From Bacillota bacterium (GTDB lineage Bacteria > Bacillota_E > Sulfobacillia > Sulfobacillales > Sulfobacillaceae): 12,893 nt of DNA. The stretch covers positions 1-12,893 of the forward strand of contig JAKADW010000020.1 of the NCBI GenBank assembly GCA_021820165.1, given 5' to 3'. How positions within the stretch are numbered: the first letter of the stretch is position 1; every line of letters starts with the position of its first letter. A program made the position numbers and the translations under genes. The notes below the pieces were generated by a model, which saw only the letters and a program-made list of their open reading frames with translations, was not told the DNA's origin and ran no database searches. Shown here in pieces: positions 1-8,114 of the stretch.

Positions 1-1060
1 GATCTACATCGGGATCCAAAGGCTTCCCGCGCGTATGCACCTTCAAGATTTCTAGTCGGCCCTTGACGTCGGGACGGTGAACCACAATCTGACGGTCGAA
101 CCGGCCTGGGCGCAACAAAGCGGGGTCCAGTACGTCGGGACGGTTGGTCGCCGCGATAACAATGATGCCCTCGTTGGGTCCAAATCCATCCATCTCCACC
201 AACAGCTGATTTAACGTCTGTTCGCGCTCGTCATGGCCGCCACCGTAACCGGCGCCGCGCATGCGCCCCACGGCATCGATTTCATCGATAAAGATAATGC
301 AGGGCGCGTTTTTCTTGGCCTGATCAAATAGGTCCCTGACCCGAGACGCTCCGACACCGACAAACATTTCCACGAAGTCAGACCCACTGTCGGAAAAGAA
401 AGGCACTCCCGCTTCCCCGGCCACCGCCCGAGCCAATAGTGTTTTACCCGTTCCCGGCGCACCGGAGAGCAAAATGCCTTTCGGAATCTTAGCACCCAAC
501 TCGAGATACTTTTTGGGGTAGCGAAGAAAGTCCACCACTTCAGCTAGCTCTTGTTTTTCTTCCTCGACGCCTGCGACATCGTCAAATGTCACACGCCTCC
601 GTTCGTCTGCATTGTGGAGGCGAGCACGCGAGCGACCAAACTGCATGACTCGTCCTCCCCCACCCTGACTTTGACTGAGGAAGAAGTAAAACATGAACAA
701 AATGGCCAAAAGCGGCAAAAAGTTGGTCAAGAGCGAGAGCCAGAACGAGGTGGTCGCCGGATGGGATATAGTAACGTTACCCACGTGATCTTTGACCATG
801 GTATCTGCCAACGCGGCCGTCCCACCGGTGGCATAAACGGTCTGGAAACTCTTCTTGCTGGTGGTCACCGCTGTGGCCACGTGCGTTTGGGGATTAATAT
901 CCACCTTGGCAATTTGCCCCGTGTTGGCAAGCCTTAATAATTGGCTATACGACACCTGGGCCACCCCGCGGCCCGGGGCACTGGTCAATTCCCAGAGCGT
1001 GGAAATAAGCAACAAGGCAAAAATCGCGGTTAAAATACCGCGTACCCACCGATTGGTCAT
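1..1060 (-). CDS. ftsH: ATP-dependent zinc metalloprotease FtsH (N-terminal 353 residues, cut by left window edge)
   Basis: Membrane-anchored AAA+ protease that unfolds and degrades misassembled membrane proteins and short-lived regulators in the cytoplasm. The visible part has a short basic N-terminus, a membrane segment at about residues 8-24, an extracytoplasmic domain at about 30-103, a second membrane segment at about 106-129 and a glycine-rich linker (QGGGG). The AAA domain follows: the [16 protein letters not shown] entry motif near 157-172, Walker A GAPGTGKT at 200-207, Walker B IIFIDEID near 255-262 and the second region of homology ([20 protein letters not shown]) near 300-320. The HEXXH zinc site of the protease domain lies beyond the window, so proteolytic competence cannot be confirmed here. 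The ATG at 1058-1060 is supported by AAGGAGA five bases upstream (1066-1072). It follows tilS but has its own promoter in the 109 bp gap. The family is usually about 600-650 residues, so roughly 55% is present. Confidence 0.97.
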   Translation of the reverse strand, partial: MTNRWVRGILTAIFALLLISTLWELTSAPGRGVAQVSYSQLLRLANTGQIAKVDINPQTHVATAVTTSKKSFQTVYATGGTAALADTMVKDHVGNVTISHPATTSFWLSLLTNFLPLLAILFMFYFFLSQSQGGGGRVMQFGRSRARLHNADERRRVTFDDVAGVEEEKQELAEVVDFLRYPKKYLELGAKIPKGILLSGAPGTGKTLLARAVAGEAGVPFFSDSGSDFVEMFVGVGASRVRDLFDQAKKNAPCIIFIDEIDAVGRMRGAGYGGGHDEREQTLNQLLVEMDGFGPNEGIIVIAATNRPDVLDPALLRPGRFDRQIVVHRPDVKGRLEILKVHTRGKPLDPDVD

Positions 1061-1103
1061 CAGGCTCTCCTTACCCAAATTTGGCGAATTAATATCGGGT
1101 TAC

Positions 1104-1112
1104 ATTATAGCA
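1104..1112 (-). promoter_or_regulatory. extended -10 promoter for ftsH
   Basis: Read on the minus strand, the sequence TGCTATAAT is a perfect -10 hexamer (1104-1109) with the extended TGN motif (1110-1112). No good -35 hexamer lies 16-18 bp upstream, which is tolerated in extended -10 promoters. The predicted start near 1097 gives a leader of about 37 nt with the AAGGAGA site inside it. This suggests ftsH can be transcribed independently of spoIIE-tilS. Confidence 0.65.
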
Positions 1113-1169
1113 TACGCAGTTTTTGGCCGGACCTTTCCGCAATTCCCCGGCGAAGGTGACCCGGCACGA

Positions 1170-2534
1170 CTAAGAGGGTCCGTTCTCGATATCGGGCGGG
1201 ACGACCCGAACCAACCAGACGGGCTGGCCGGGCGTGGCCCGCGCCTCTTCGGATACACGCACCCCCAAAATGGCCAAGATGGGCCCATTTTCCGCCACTA
1301 CAATGGGCCATGAAGCACGCAACCCCTTAGGAATCTTTGCGTCCACGAATACGTCCTGCACCTTTTTCGTATATCCCTTCATTCCCAGAGGCGTTAGTCG
1401 ATCGCCTGGCTGCCAGCACCTCACAATAATTGTGGGCCAGCGACCATTAATCACCGTCCATCCGGGTTCGGCATCCTCCGGACGGGACCACCGGGTCTCA
1501 ATCCGAAATGCTCCGAAATTTAGAACTCCCGTGTCGGGTAACACCATCGGCGGCGGCAAGATCACATCGATCCGCCGCCTTACCTCCAAGCGGCCATCAG
1601 GTCGGTGTTCAACCTGAACGCCGCCGGGCCAGGTGATGGACGTCTTGAGCGCCGTGAGATAATGATGCTGGGCCAGGCGCAAGTGACAGGTATGGGCAAA
1701 TCGTTCCAAGATCCGAATGGTCCAGGCGGGAGGCCATGTCGTCCATGACGGCTCAAGCACCAAACGATCCGCCGACTGATAAACCTCGCCCCGTAAAATC
1801 CGATCCAGTGCAAGATCCAACCCCTCGCGTTCGCGCTGGGCATCGTCCGCCAAGCGGGCCAGTGCCTCGGCGGCCCGAGGGTTCACCTCGCGGCTAATCC
1901 AATCCATGAGCTGATGGCGAATCCGGTTCCGAAGGACCGCCAAGTCCTGATTGGTTTCGTCTTCCCGCCAGGGGATGTGACGTTCAACGAGGTAGGCTTG
2001 AAGACGGGCGCGGGACACAGACAAGAGGGGGCGCACAATGGGTCCTCGAGTTCGATGAATCCCGCCCAACCCCGTAATGCCCGTCCCCATCAGGGCCCGC
2101 ATCAGTACCGTCTCCGCTTGATCATCCAATTGGTGGGCGACAGCCAAGCGGGCCTGTTCTCCCAAGGTGCCTAGATACTCGAAGAGCGCGCCATACCGGG
2201 CCCTTCGGGCCGCCATTTCCAGACTCTCGCCAGGTTTTGTCGTGGCATCCACGCGGAGCACCACCAGACTCCGCCCATAGTGCTCCTCGATGACTCCCGA
2301 GAGCCATTCAGCGTCTTCGTCGGCGGCCCTTCTCAGCCCATGATGGACATGGACCGGATGCAATGTGACGGGCCGTACGGACTCTATCGCCTCCAAAAGC
2401 GCATAGAGCGCCATAGAATCAATCCCGCCGCTGATGGCCACCACCAATGGGATGCCAGGATCCCAGAGTGCCTCCGCCATTTGGACCATTTGTATCTCAA
2501 GTGGGTGTTCGATCATGCGTCGAGTGTAGCCCAT
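1170..2534 (-). CDS. tilS: tRNA(Ile)-lysidine synthetase TilS
   Basis: Cytoplasmic enzyme that ligates lysine to the C34 wobble base of tRNA-Ile(CAU) using ATP, so that the tRNA reads AUA and is charged with isoleucine. It is normally essential. The PP-loop SGGIDS is at residues 35-40. It is followed by the family-typical HVHHGLRRAADEDAEWL stretch and AHQLDDQAETVLMR, which carries the conserved His-Asp-Asp-Glu-T set, then RPLLSVSR. The C-terminal domain is recognisable by QPGDRLTPLGMKGYTKKVQDVF and the terminal IPKGLRASWPIVV block. At 454 residues it matches full-length TilS proteins with the C-terminal tRNA-recognition domains. The gene starts 19 bp after the spoIIE stop, so it is probably cotranscribed with spoIIE. 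The start is slightly uncertain: the ATG at 2532-2534 has only a distant GAGGGTGA, and an in-frame ATG at 2514-2516 has no better site. Confidence 0.95.
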   Translation of the reverse strand: MGYTRRMIEHPLEIQMVQMAEALWDPGIPLVVAISGGIDSMALYALLEAIESVRPVTLHPVHVHHGLRRAADEDAEWLSGVIEEHYGRSLVVLRVDATTKPGESLEMAARRARYGALFEYLGTLGEQARLAVAHQLDDQAETVLMRALMGTGITGLGGIHRTRGPIVRPLLSVSRARLQAYLVERHIPWREDETNQDLAVLRNRIRHQLMDWISREVNPRAAEALARLADDAQREREGLDLALDRILRGEVYQSADRLVLEPSWTTWPPAWTIRILERFAHTCHLRLAQHHYLTALKTSITWPGGVQVEHRPDGRLEVRRRIDVILPPPMVLPDTGVLNFGAFRIETRWSRPEDAEPGWTVINGRWPTIIVRCWQPGDRLTPLGMKGYTKKVQDVFVDAKIPKGLRASWPIVVAENGPILAILGVRVSEEARATPGQPVWLVRVVPPDIENGPS

Positions 2535-2553
2535 CTTAAAGATAAATTCACCC

Positions 2554-4710
2554 TCATCCCCGACGGGACGGGGACCGCCCCCGGAACGCCATGGGTGTTA
2601 CCCGTTGCCATTCACCTACGGCGTTTTCTACCCGCTCTGCGGCCAACGGGGTGGATTGCTGCGCACCAATCGCAATCACCATCACTAAGGCATCATCACG
2701 CCCGTCTTGACTGTCCCCCAGCATGAAGCTCAAGATGGTCTCGGCCATCATTTCGGGATCTCCTGTAGGTATCTGTTCCAACAGCCGCTTCAAGCGCGCC
2801 TCTCCGCTTTTCTGATCCACTTCCATGACCCCATCCGTTACCATCACCACAATATCCCCCGGCTCAACGGATTGCATAATGGGTTCAATCACCACGTCCT
2901 GGACAATCCCCACGGGAAGGCTGTGCCCTTGGATCTGAAAAACCTGCCCGCGCCGGCAGATGAAGGTGGGAGATGCTGCCACTTTCACGATCTCCACTTG
3001 GCGTGCCTCTCGGTCCAGCATTAGGAGGTCCAAGGTGGCAAAGTGGTCATCCACCGAGCGCAATAACAATGTGGTATTCACCGCCTTCACGGCGAGAGGT
3101 TGGGAAAATCCCGCCATCAGAAGCTGCTCTAGGAGCGACATGGCCGTCCCGCTTTCCCATGCAGCACGGGGACCGACGCCCATGCCATCGGAAATACCAA
3201 AGACCACACGGGTCGGGGAAATATCGCAGATCAGCTCACTATCTCCACTAATCACGCCCCCGCGACGGGGGCGCTTGGCCACCCCAACCTGATATGGCAA
3301 GGGATCCACGCGCCAACGGCGCCGTTTCACCAGCGGGGTATCCTGGACATCGTCTGCCATCTCAGCCACTAATTGGGCAAGTCCCGTCAACTGTAGCTCC
3401 GCCAAAGCCCGACTTTCCTTAATGCGTAAGGCGAAGTTGGCCCGCTCTTTTTCCCGATTCATGGCCAAGTTGGCCGCGTGGGCCACGGCATCCGGGCGAA
3501 TACAACGCCGCGCCAAATCCCCATCCAAATCCTCGGCGGTCACTACCGCCTCCTCGGCCTTGGCGCTCAAATCAATCAACCCTCGATAGGAGCGATAGAA
3601 TTCATCCTCCCAGCAAGACCGATACAAGGAACACTTCTTGCAGACAGATTCGATCACCGACTGCACTAGTTGGGTTTCCGGGGCCTCGACCTCGTCATCG
3701 ACGCGAAACGCCCTCGCCATTTCCCGCATGACATCGGCAATCTTTGCCATCCGCTGCCCAAAAAGATCGCGCGCGTTAATCCCCGCGAAGGATTCCGCCC
3801 ACCGTCGCGCCATCACAATCACGCTGTCAGGCACTGCCTGAAACACCGCGGCTGCCCCGGCCGTAGAAATCCAAAAGGGCTGCAGAGGCTCAGGCATTTG
3901 GATGAAGAGCGCATACAGAATCACGCCCGCCATGAGTCCTACTGAGGCCCAGCGCCAATGCTTAGTGCTTAACCAGCCCGCGAGATAACCGCCTGCCACC
4001 AAGATGCCCACCATGACCTCGGATGAGCCCCCCCGAAGGGCGAGCGTTACCCCAAGCGTGGCTCCTGCCACCGCCCCCCCCGAAGGCCCCTGAATGGCGG
4101 TGGCGGCTAACATGACTAAGGCCCCAAAAAACAAGCTCGGATTGACGTCAAGGACTTGATAGCCCGCCAAACCAGCGATTAAGCAACCGAGGGATGCCAT
4201 CGCCAGGACCAATGTCCGGCGATCAACGTCTCCCACCAAGACCCGTTCCAATTCACGCGACAAAAGCCAGAAGAGCACCACCGAGCCCGCTGCCACCAAC
4301 CCGCTAATAATGAGAACGTAGGAGGTCCACGTCTGACCGAGAAGAAAAAGAGCCGCCGCCCCGACGGCCAAGAGCGGCCAGCGGAGAAATTGCCATCCAG
4401 GCCGGTGCCAAGGAAACGGCACCACAAATCCCCACGCCAAGAGGATCAAGGCCGACAGCCATCCGACCGCCACTGCTGTACCGATCAAGCCTCCTAGCAT
4501 CATCGGGGCATACCAATGTCGTCGTTTTTGCCAGACTAGCAGAGAAAAAATCGCGACAAACGGTGCCGCATGGTGATACAGTATGGCTTGTCCCAAAATA
4601 GCGCCACCAATTCCCACCCCGAGTTGCTCTTTCCATCGGGATGGCGCACCTGCTGTCGATTGACCGTGGCCCCACCATTTCTCGTCCATTCTCACGACCT
4701 CGCCTGCCAT
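2554..4710 (-). CDS. spoIIE: stage II sporulation protein E (SpoIIE), membrane PP2C-type phosphatase
   Basis: SpoIIE sits at the asymmetric septum during sporulation and dephosphorylates SpoIIAA, which releases SigF in the forespore; it also interacts with FtsZ. About the first 290 residues contain roughly ten hydrophobic membrane segments. A central cytoplasmic region follows, with the cysteine cluster CKKCSLYRSCW near residues 350-362 that is typical of SpoIIE. The C-terminal PPM/PP2C domain carries metal-binding Asp motifs GISDGMG (near 503-508) and TDGVME (near 623-628). With 718 residues it is somewhat shorter than the roughly 827-residue B. subtilis protein. I place the start at the ATG at 4708-4710 because GGGAGG (4717-4722) lies six bases upstream. 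The longer ORF start at 4738-4740 has no usable spacing and would overlap the predicted transcription start. tilS follows 19 bp downstream. Confidence 0.95.
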   Translation of the reverse strand: MAGEVVRMDEKWWGHGQSTAGAPSRWKEQLGVGIGGAILGQAILYHHAAPFVAIFSLLVWQKRRHWYAPMMLGGLIGTAVAVGWLSALILLAWGFVVPFPWHRPGWQFLRWPLLAVGAAALFLLGQTWTSYVLIISGLVAAGSVVLFWLLSRELERVLVGDVDRRTLVLAMASLGCLIAGLAGYQVLDVNPSLFFGALVMLAATAIQGPSGGAVAGATLGVTLALRGGSSEVMVGILVAGGYLAGWLSTKHWRWASVGLMAGVILYALFIQMPEPLQPFWISTAGAAAVFQAVPDSVIVMARRWAESFAGINARDLFGQRMAKIADVMREMARAFRVDDEVEAPETQLVQSVIESVCKKCSLYRSCWEDEFYRSYRGLIDLSAKAEEAVVTAEDLDGDLARRCIRPDAVAHAANLAMNREKERANFALRIKESRALAELQLTGLAQLVAEMADDVQDTPLVKRRRWRVDPLPYQVGVAKRPRRGGVISGDSELICDISPTRVVFGISDGMGVGPRAAWESGTAMSLLEQLLMAGFSQPLAVKAVNTTLLLRSVDDHFATLDLLMLDREARQVEIVKVAASPTFICRRGQVFQIQGHSLPVGIVQDVVIEPIMQSVEPGDIVVMVTDGVMEVDQKSGEARLKRLLEQIPTGDPEMMAETILSFMLGDSQDGRDDALVMVIAIGAQQSTPLAAERVENAVGEWQRVTPMAFRGRSPSRRG

Positions 4711-4716
4711 AGACGT

Positions 4717-4722
4717 CCTCCC
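4717..4722 (-). promoter_or_regulatory. ribosome binding site deciding the spoIIE start
   Basis: GGGAGG on the minus strand lies six bases before the ATG at 4708-4710. The upstream in-frame ATG at 4738-4740 has only AAGG directly touching it. The shorter 718-residue protein is therefore preferred over the 728-residue reading. A third in-frame ATG at residue 8 of the short form also has a GAGG nearby and cannot be excluded. Confidence 0.65.
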
Positions 4723-4744
4723 GTGCTGTCCCAAAGTCATCCTT

Positions 4745-4777
4745 AATTTACCAATGGCAGAGGGATGAAAATGACAG
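4745..4777 (-). promoter_or_regulatory. candidate SigA/Spo0A-type promoter of spoIIE with 21 bp spacer
   Basis: On the minus strand CTGTCA (4772-4777, 4/6 to TTGACA) and TAAATT (4745-4750, 4/6 to TATAAT) are separated by exactly 21 bp. From established knowledge, the B. subtilis spoIIE and spoIIG promoters use SigA with unusually long 21-22 bp spacers and need Spo0A~P. The -35 lies within TTCTGTCAT, a partial match to the 0A box TGTCRAA. The predicted start near 4738 fits translation from 4710. The individual hexamers are weak and the case rests on the overall arrangement. Confidence 0.4.
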
Positions 4778-4803
4778 AATCTGTAGAGTGCTTGAGAAAG
4801 GTT

Positions 4804-4812
4804 CTCGACAGA
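4804..4812 (-). promoter_or_regulatory. possible Spo0A box upstream of spoIIE
   Basis: Minus-strand TCTGTCGAG matches seven of nine positions of the 0A box TTTGTCRAA. Its centre is about 33 bp (around three helical turns) upstream of the second partial box overlapping the putative -35. It lies between the galU terminator and the spoIIE promoter. This is a short degenerate motif, so it could be chance. Confidence 0.3.
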
Positions 4813-4818
4813 AGACGC

Positions 4819-4850
4819 AAAAAAAGACCCTCGATAGCATTGAGGGTCTT
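4819..4850 (-). terminator. intrinsic terminator of the aminotransferase-manC-galU operon
   Basis: On the minus strand AAGACCCTC and GAGGGTCTT form a nine-base-pair stem around a nine-base loop, and the RNA then continues in U residues (seven A on the plus strand at 4819-4825, partly shared with the stem base). It begins about 15 bp after the galU stop codon. The plus-strand side has no T-run, so it acts on the minus strand. It insulates spoIIE from the upstream operon. Confidence 0.9.
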
Positions 4851-4864
4851 CGTTCTGGAACTGG

Positions 4865-5749
4865 CTATTCGGCCAGCAATGAGTCTGATAGCAGCTCTCT
4901 TAAGTATTGCAGGACCTGATCACGAATGTCGTCCCGTTCCAAAGCCGCCTCAATGGTCGCTTTGACGAAGCCCAGCTTCTCGCCGACGTCGTAGCGCTTA
5001 CCCACATAGGGTACGGCTACCAGCTGATGCTCACGCGCCAAAACATCTAGGGCGTCCGTTAACTGAATTTCTCCACCGGCCCCCTTGGGCAAATCGGCCA
5101 ACAGGTGAAATACCGCCGGGTCCAAAATATATCGGCCCATAATAGCTAGAGGATCCTGGGGGGCTTCTTCCAGAGGAGGCTTTTCCACCAGTCGGCTCAC
5201 CTGCACCGTGCCGTCCGCTTGCTCCTCCCCGTAAACAATGCCATACCGTGAGGCTTCCTGACGGGTCACGCGCTGCACCGCCACCACCGATCGGCCCGGA
5301 CGCCAATGGGCCATGAGTTGTTGCAAAACGGGCGGATCGCCGACCATTACGTCATCTCCAAGAAGTACCGCAAATGGCTCCTCCCCAACATGCCGCCGGG
5401 CAGCCAAGACCGCATGCCCGAGCCCCATGGGAACTTTTTGCCGAATGAAATGAAGATCCGCGAGAGCACTCACGTGCTGAACGACCTGCAACAAGTCTTC
5501 TTTTCCACGCTCTTTGAGAAATTCTTCAAGTTCCGGCGCCCGATCAAAATGGTCTTCAATGGAGCCCTTGTCGCGTCCGATGACCACTAAAAAATCATCA
5601 ATGCCGGATTGGACCGCTTCTTCGACAACCAACTGAATGGTCGGCGTATCAATAATGGGGATCATTTCTTTCGGTTGGGCCTTGGTCGCCGGCAAAAACC
5701 GGGTACCTAGTCCTGCTGCGGGAATCACTGCCTTGTGCACGCGCTCCAT
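4865..5749 (-). CDS. galU: UTP--glucose-1-phosphate uridylyltransferase
   Basis: Cytoplasmic enzyme making UDP-glucose from UTP and glucose-1-phosphate, for wall teichoic acid, glycolipid or exopolysaccharide synthesis. The nucleotidyltransferase signature AAGLGTRFLPATKAQPKEM is at about residues 11-29. GLGHAVLAAR, LLGDDVM, a LVEKP loop and GGEIQLTDAL follow, in the order and spacing of GalU/GtaB. The protein has 294 residues, the usual length, if translation starts at the ATG at 5747-5749; AAGGAGG at 5755-5761 sits five bases before it. The ORF could open upstream at 5779, but that would add ten residues with no family resemblance and place the Shine-Dalgarno inside the gene. It is last in the operon, 53 bp after manC, and is followed by an intrinsic terminator. 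Confidence 0.95.
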   Translation of the reverse strand: MERVHKAVIPAAGLGTRFLPATKAQPKEMIPIIDTPTIQLVVEEAVQSGIDDFLVVIGRDKGSIEDHFDRAPELEEFLKERGKEDLLQVVQHVSALADLHFIRQKVPMGLGHAVLAARRHVGEEPFAVLLGDDVMVGDPPVLQQLMAHWRPGRSVVAVQRVTRQEASRYGIVYGEEQADGTVQVSRLVEKPPLEEAPQDPLAIMGRYILDPAVFHLLADLPKGAGGEIQLTDALDVLAREHQLVAVPYVGKRYDVGEKLGFVKATIEAALERDDIRDQVLQYLRELLSDSLLAE

Positions 5750-5754
5750 GAGGT

Positions 5755-5761
5755 CCTCCTT
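5755..5761 (-). promoter_or_regulatory. ribosome binding site deciding the galU start
   Basis: AAGGAGG on the minus strand lies five bases before the ATG at 5747-5749. It fixes the start at MERVHKAVIPAAG rather than the in-frame ATG codons at 5779 and 5773. Confidence 0.8.
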
Positions 5762-5802
5762 ACCGTTTACCATGATCAATGATTAGGGTCTTGCCCCGGG
5801 TT

Positions 5803-6858
5803 TCACAACAGATGGTCGTGATTGCCATTGTCTTTGAGTGCCTGTACCACTTTTCGCACATCCTGGCTGCGATCCGGCCCGAGAATAAGAATCGCGTCAT
5901 GGGTGGCGACGACATACAGGTCCTTGACCCCGACAAACGATACCAGTGGACCATCAGAGATGGCCGTCACGTTCTCGCAATCGACAAATACCGCATTCCC
6001 GCGGGCCGCATTCTTCTCGTCATCGCGGGGCAATAGACGGGCAAGCGAGGCAAATGTCCCAACATCGTCCCACCCAATCTCCGCCGGTAGGACGTAGACC
6101 TTCTGGGCCTTCTCCATGATGCCATGGTCGACCGAAATCGCAGGGAGCTCGTCAAATATCTCGCGCTGCCGGTCCGGCTCGTCCGCCAACGCCTCAACGC
6201 CTTCGGCCAATGCCGGTATAAATTGGCGCACGGAATCGAGAAACTCTTGCGCTCGAAACACAAACATCCCCGAATTCCAAAAGAAGCGACCACTCTCGAC
6301 CATCGCTTCTGCAACGTCTCGGGGCGGCTTTTCCACAAAGCGGGCCACTTGCAACACATCCGTCTGTTGAAAAGCGGGGCCGTTGTGTTCAATGTAGCCA
6401 TAGCCGGTCTCGGGATGGGTTGGCACAATGCCAAAAGTATAAAATCCCCCGTGTAGTTCGGCCATGTCTAAGGCCCGCAGGGCTAATTCCCGGAACCGGT
6501 CCGCCCGTTGAATGACATGGTCCGACGGCAGGACCAGCATGACCGCGTCAGGATCCTTCCGGACGATCAATTGAGCCGCCCAGGCGATGGACGGAGCGGT
6601 ATTGCATCCCCGTGGCTCCCCAAGAATCTGGCTAAGAGGCACGTCGGGAAGACTATGGGATACCTTCTCTACATAATCCATGCCAGTTACCACGAACGTG
6701 TGCGCATCGTCGATCACAGAAGCGATGCGATCCCGAGTCGACTGCAACATGCTGCGGTCCCCAATCAGGGTCAAAAATTGCTTGGGGTGCATGACGCGAG
6801 ACAAGGGCCAAAACCGTTCTCCGCGACCGCCCGCTAAGATCACTAACCAACGCGCCAT
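5803..6858 (-). CDS. manC: mannose-1-phosphate guanylyltransferase (ManC/GMP type, single domain)
   Basis: Cytoplasmic nucleotidyltransferase expected to make GDP-mannose from GTP and mannose-1-phosphate for mannosylated or fucosylated surface polysaccharides. The signature LAGGRGERFWPLSR is at residues 8-21 and HPKQF at 24-28. LVLPSDHVI, the ETGYGYIE substrate loop, RFVEKPPRDVA and FFWNSGMFVF follow, all typical of mannose-1-phosphate guanylyltransferases. At 351 residues it lacks the C-terminal phosphomannose isomerase cupin domain found in the roughly 470-residue bifunctional ManC enzymes, so a separate ManA would be needed. Its ATG is only three bases after the stop of the upstream aminotransferase gene and no strong Shine-Dalgarno is seen, suggesting translational coupling. 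The gene symbol follows family usage; heptose or other sugar-1-phosphate specificity cannot be excluded from sequence alone. Confidence 0.9.
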   Translation of the reverse strand: MARWLVILAGGRGERFWPLSRVMHPKQFLTLIGDRSMLQSTRDRIASVIDDAHTFVVTGMDYVEKVSHSLPDVPLSQILGEPRGCNTAPSIAWAAQLIVRKDPDAVMLVLPSDHVIQRADRFRELALRALDMAELHGGFYTFGIVPTHPETGYGYIEHNGPAFQQTDVLQVARFVEKPPRDVAEAMVESGRFFWNSGMFVFRAQEFLDSVRQFIPALAEGVEALADEPDRQREIFDELPAISVDHGIMEKAQKVYVLPAEIGWDDVGTFASLARLLPRDDEKNAARGNAVFVDCENVTAISDGPLVSFVGVKDLYVVATHDAILILGPDRSQDVRKVVQALKDNGNHDHLL

Positions 6859-6861
6859 TCT

Positions 6862-8037
6862 TTATGCCCGACCCACTTTCTGCTGATATGTGTGTTCAAA
6901 TCGAGCCAGTCCTGATGGCGTGGGATGCCCCTCTTGATCAAGGACTGTTCGCAACGCGACCAATAGGCTCATCATATGCGAAATTTGCGCGCCCCGGCCC
7001 ATCACCCCGACCCGCCAAATCTTTCCGGCCCAAGGTCCCAAGCCTCCGGCAATTTCGATCTGGTGTTCCTCCAAGAGTCGTTGGCGCACGCGAGCCTCAT
7101 CCACTCCCTCAGGGACGCGAATGGTCGCCACCGTGGGCAGGCGGTGGGAACGCGGCACCATCAGCGAAAGGCCCATCGCTTCAAGTCCTTCCCATAAAGC
7201 CTCGGCCACCCGTTGGTGCCGCTGAAATACGTTCTCGAGTCCTTCCTCGAGTATCTCATCGAGGGCCCGATCCAAGGCATAAATCATGCTAACCGGCGCG
7301 GTGTGGTGGTATGCGCGGGCGTTCCCAAGATACTGAGCAATCGCTGGCAAGTCAAAATACCAACTGGGGTTTGGCGTCGAACGTTCTTGGAGTCGATGAA
7401 GCGCACGTTCGCCCACCGTCATTGGTGCAAGTCCAGGTGGTGCCCCAAGGCACTTTTGGGTTCCGGAAAATACCACGTCGAAACCCTGAACGTCCACATC
7501 AACAGGCAATCCCCCCAATGCGGTGACGGCGTCTACTAAAATGAGGGCCCCTCGTTGGTGGGCTACCTCGGCCCAACCTTCAAGGGGCTGCAGGACACCA
7601 GTAGATGTTTCGGCCTTAACCACCGCAACCAGCCGGGTCTCTGGATGGCGATCCAGCGCGTTATCCAATTGGTCTCGCGTCACAATCTCGCCGAACGGCA
7701 CAGAAATCGTTGCGACTTTGGCTCCTAGCCGGCGGGCCGCTTCCGCCATGCGTCCACCGAAAACCCCTTGCTCGATGACCAATATGGCATCGCCGGGTTC
7801 AACAAAGTTGACCAAGCTCATTTGCATGCCAGCACTTCCGGTTCCCGACACGGGAAAAGTGAGGCGATTTTTCGTACCGAACACTTGGCGAAGCTTCGCC
7901 TGCAGCCCATCAACCAACGCCAAGAATTCTGGATCGAGGTGGCCCAATACAGGTTTCGCCATGGCTTGACGCACGGCCTCGGATACGGGAGAGGGACCCG
8001 GGGCCAACAGCAATCGTTCCGGCAACACTGGCGCCAT
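6862..8037 (-). CDS. class V PLP aminotransferase, alanine/serine--glyoxylate type
   Basis: Cytoplasmic PLP-dependent transaminase of the AGXT/serine-glyoxylate/PucG group, predicted to move an amino group from alanine, serine or a ureido amino acid to glyoxylate or pyruvate. The N-terminal LLLAPGPSPVSEAV with LGHLDPEF is diagnostic of the group. Residues 64-70 (SGTGSAG) form the phosphate-binding turn, Asp169 in LVDAVTALGG pairs with the pyridine nitrogen, and Lys195 in SGTQKCLGAPPGL is the Schiff-base lysine. The length of 391 fits the family. The ATG at 8035-8037 has GGGAG eight bases upstream (8046-8050). It is the first gene of an operon with manC and galU. The amino donor cannot be decided from sequence, and no purine-degradation genes are nearby to support the ureidoglycine role. 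Confidence 0.85.
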   Translation of the reverse strand: MAPVLPERLLLAPGPSPVSEAVRQAMAKPVLGHLDPEFLALVDGLQAKLRQVFGTKNRLTFPVSGTGSAGMQMSLVNFVEPGDAILVIEQGVFGGRMAEAARRLGAKVATISVPFGEIVTRDQLDNALDRHPETRLVAVVKAETSTGVLQPLEGWAEVAHQRGALILVDAVTALGGLPVDVDVQGFDVVFSGTQKCLGAPPGLAPMTVGERALHRLQERSTPNPSWYFDLPAIAQYLGNARAYHHTAPVSMIYALDRALDEILEEGLENVFQRHQRVAEALWEGLEAMGLSLMVPRSHRLPTVATIRVPEGVDEARVRQRLLEEHQIEIAGGLGPWAGKIWRVGVMGRGAQISHMMSLLVALRTVLDQEGHPTPSGLARFEHTYQQKVGRA

Positions 8038-8055
8038 CCATCCATCTCCCTTCAG

Positions 8056-8065
8056 CCATTAATGG
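8056..8065. promoter_or_regulatory. palindrome CCATTAATGG at the aminotransferase promoter
   Basis: A perfect ten-base palindrome covers the predicted transcription start (about 8063) of the aminotransferase operon and lies in the 104 bp divergent region shared with deoC. Its position would suit an operator. No known regulator motif is recognised, and ten-base palindromes occur by chance. Confidence 0.25.
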
Positions 8066-8069
8066 TCCC

Positions 8070-8078
8070 ATTTTACCA
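8070..8078 (-). promoter_or_regulatory. extended -10 promoter of the aminotransferase-manC-galU operon
   Basis: Minus-strand TGGTAAAAT matches the extended -10 consensus TGNTATAAT with one mismatch. No clear -35 is seen. The predicted start near 8063 leaves a leader of about 25 nt that contains the GGGAG site at 8046-8050. Confidence 0.5.
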
Positions 8079-8114
8079 TGACTCCCGAAAACGCGGGGTT
8101 CAGGACGAAACCGG

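Noticed and set aside
1234..1617. Long plus-strand ORF antisense to tilS, like several others antisense to spoIIE, manC and galU
   Set aside because: These are shadow frames of well-identified genes with clear motifs; none shows recognisable protein features or a ribosome site.
4765..4965. Plus-strand 66-codon ORF with a GAGGG just before its ATG
   Set aside because: It runs through the galU terminator and antisense to the galU 3' end, and its composition tracks those features. No coherent domain or membrane helix is visible.
5750..5802. Possible internal promoter between manC and galU
   Set aside because: No hexamer pair with acceptable spacing was found; the gap is adequately explained by the galU ribosome site.
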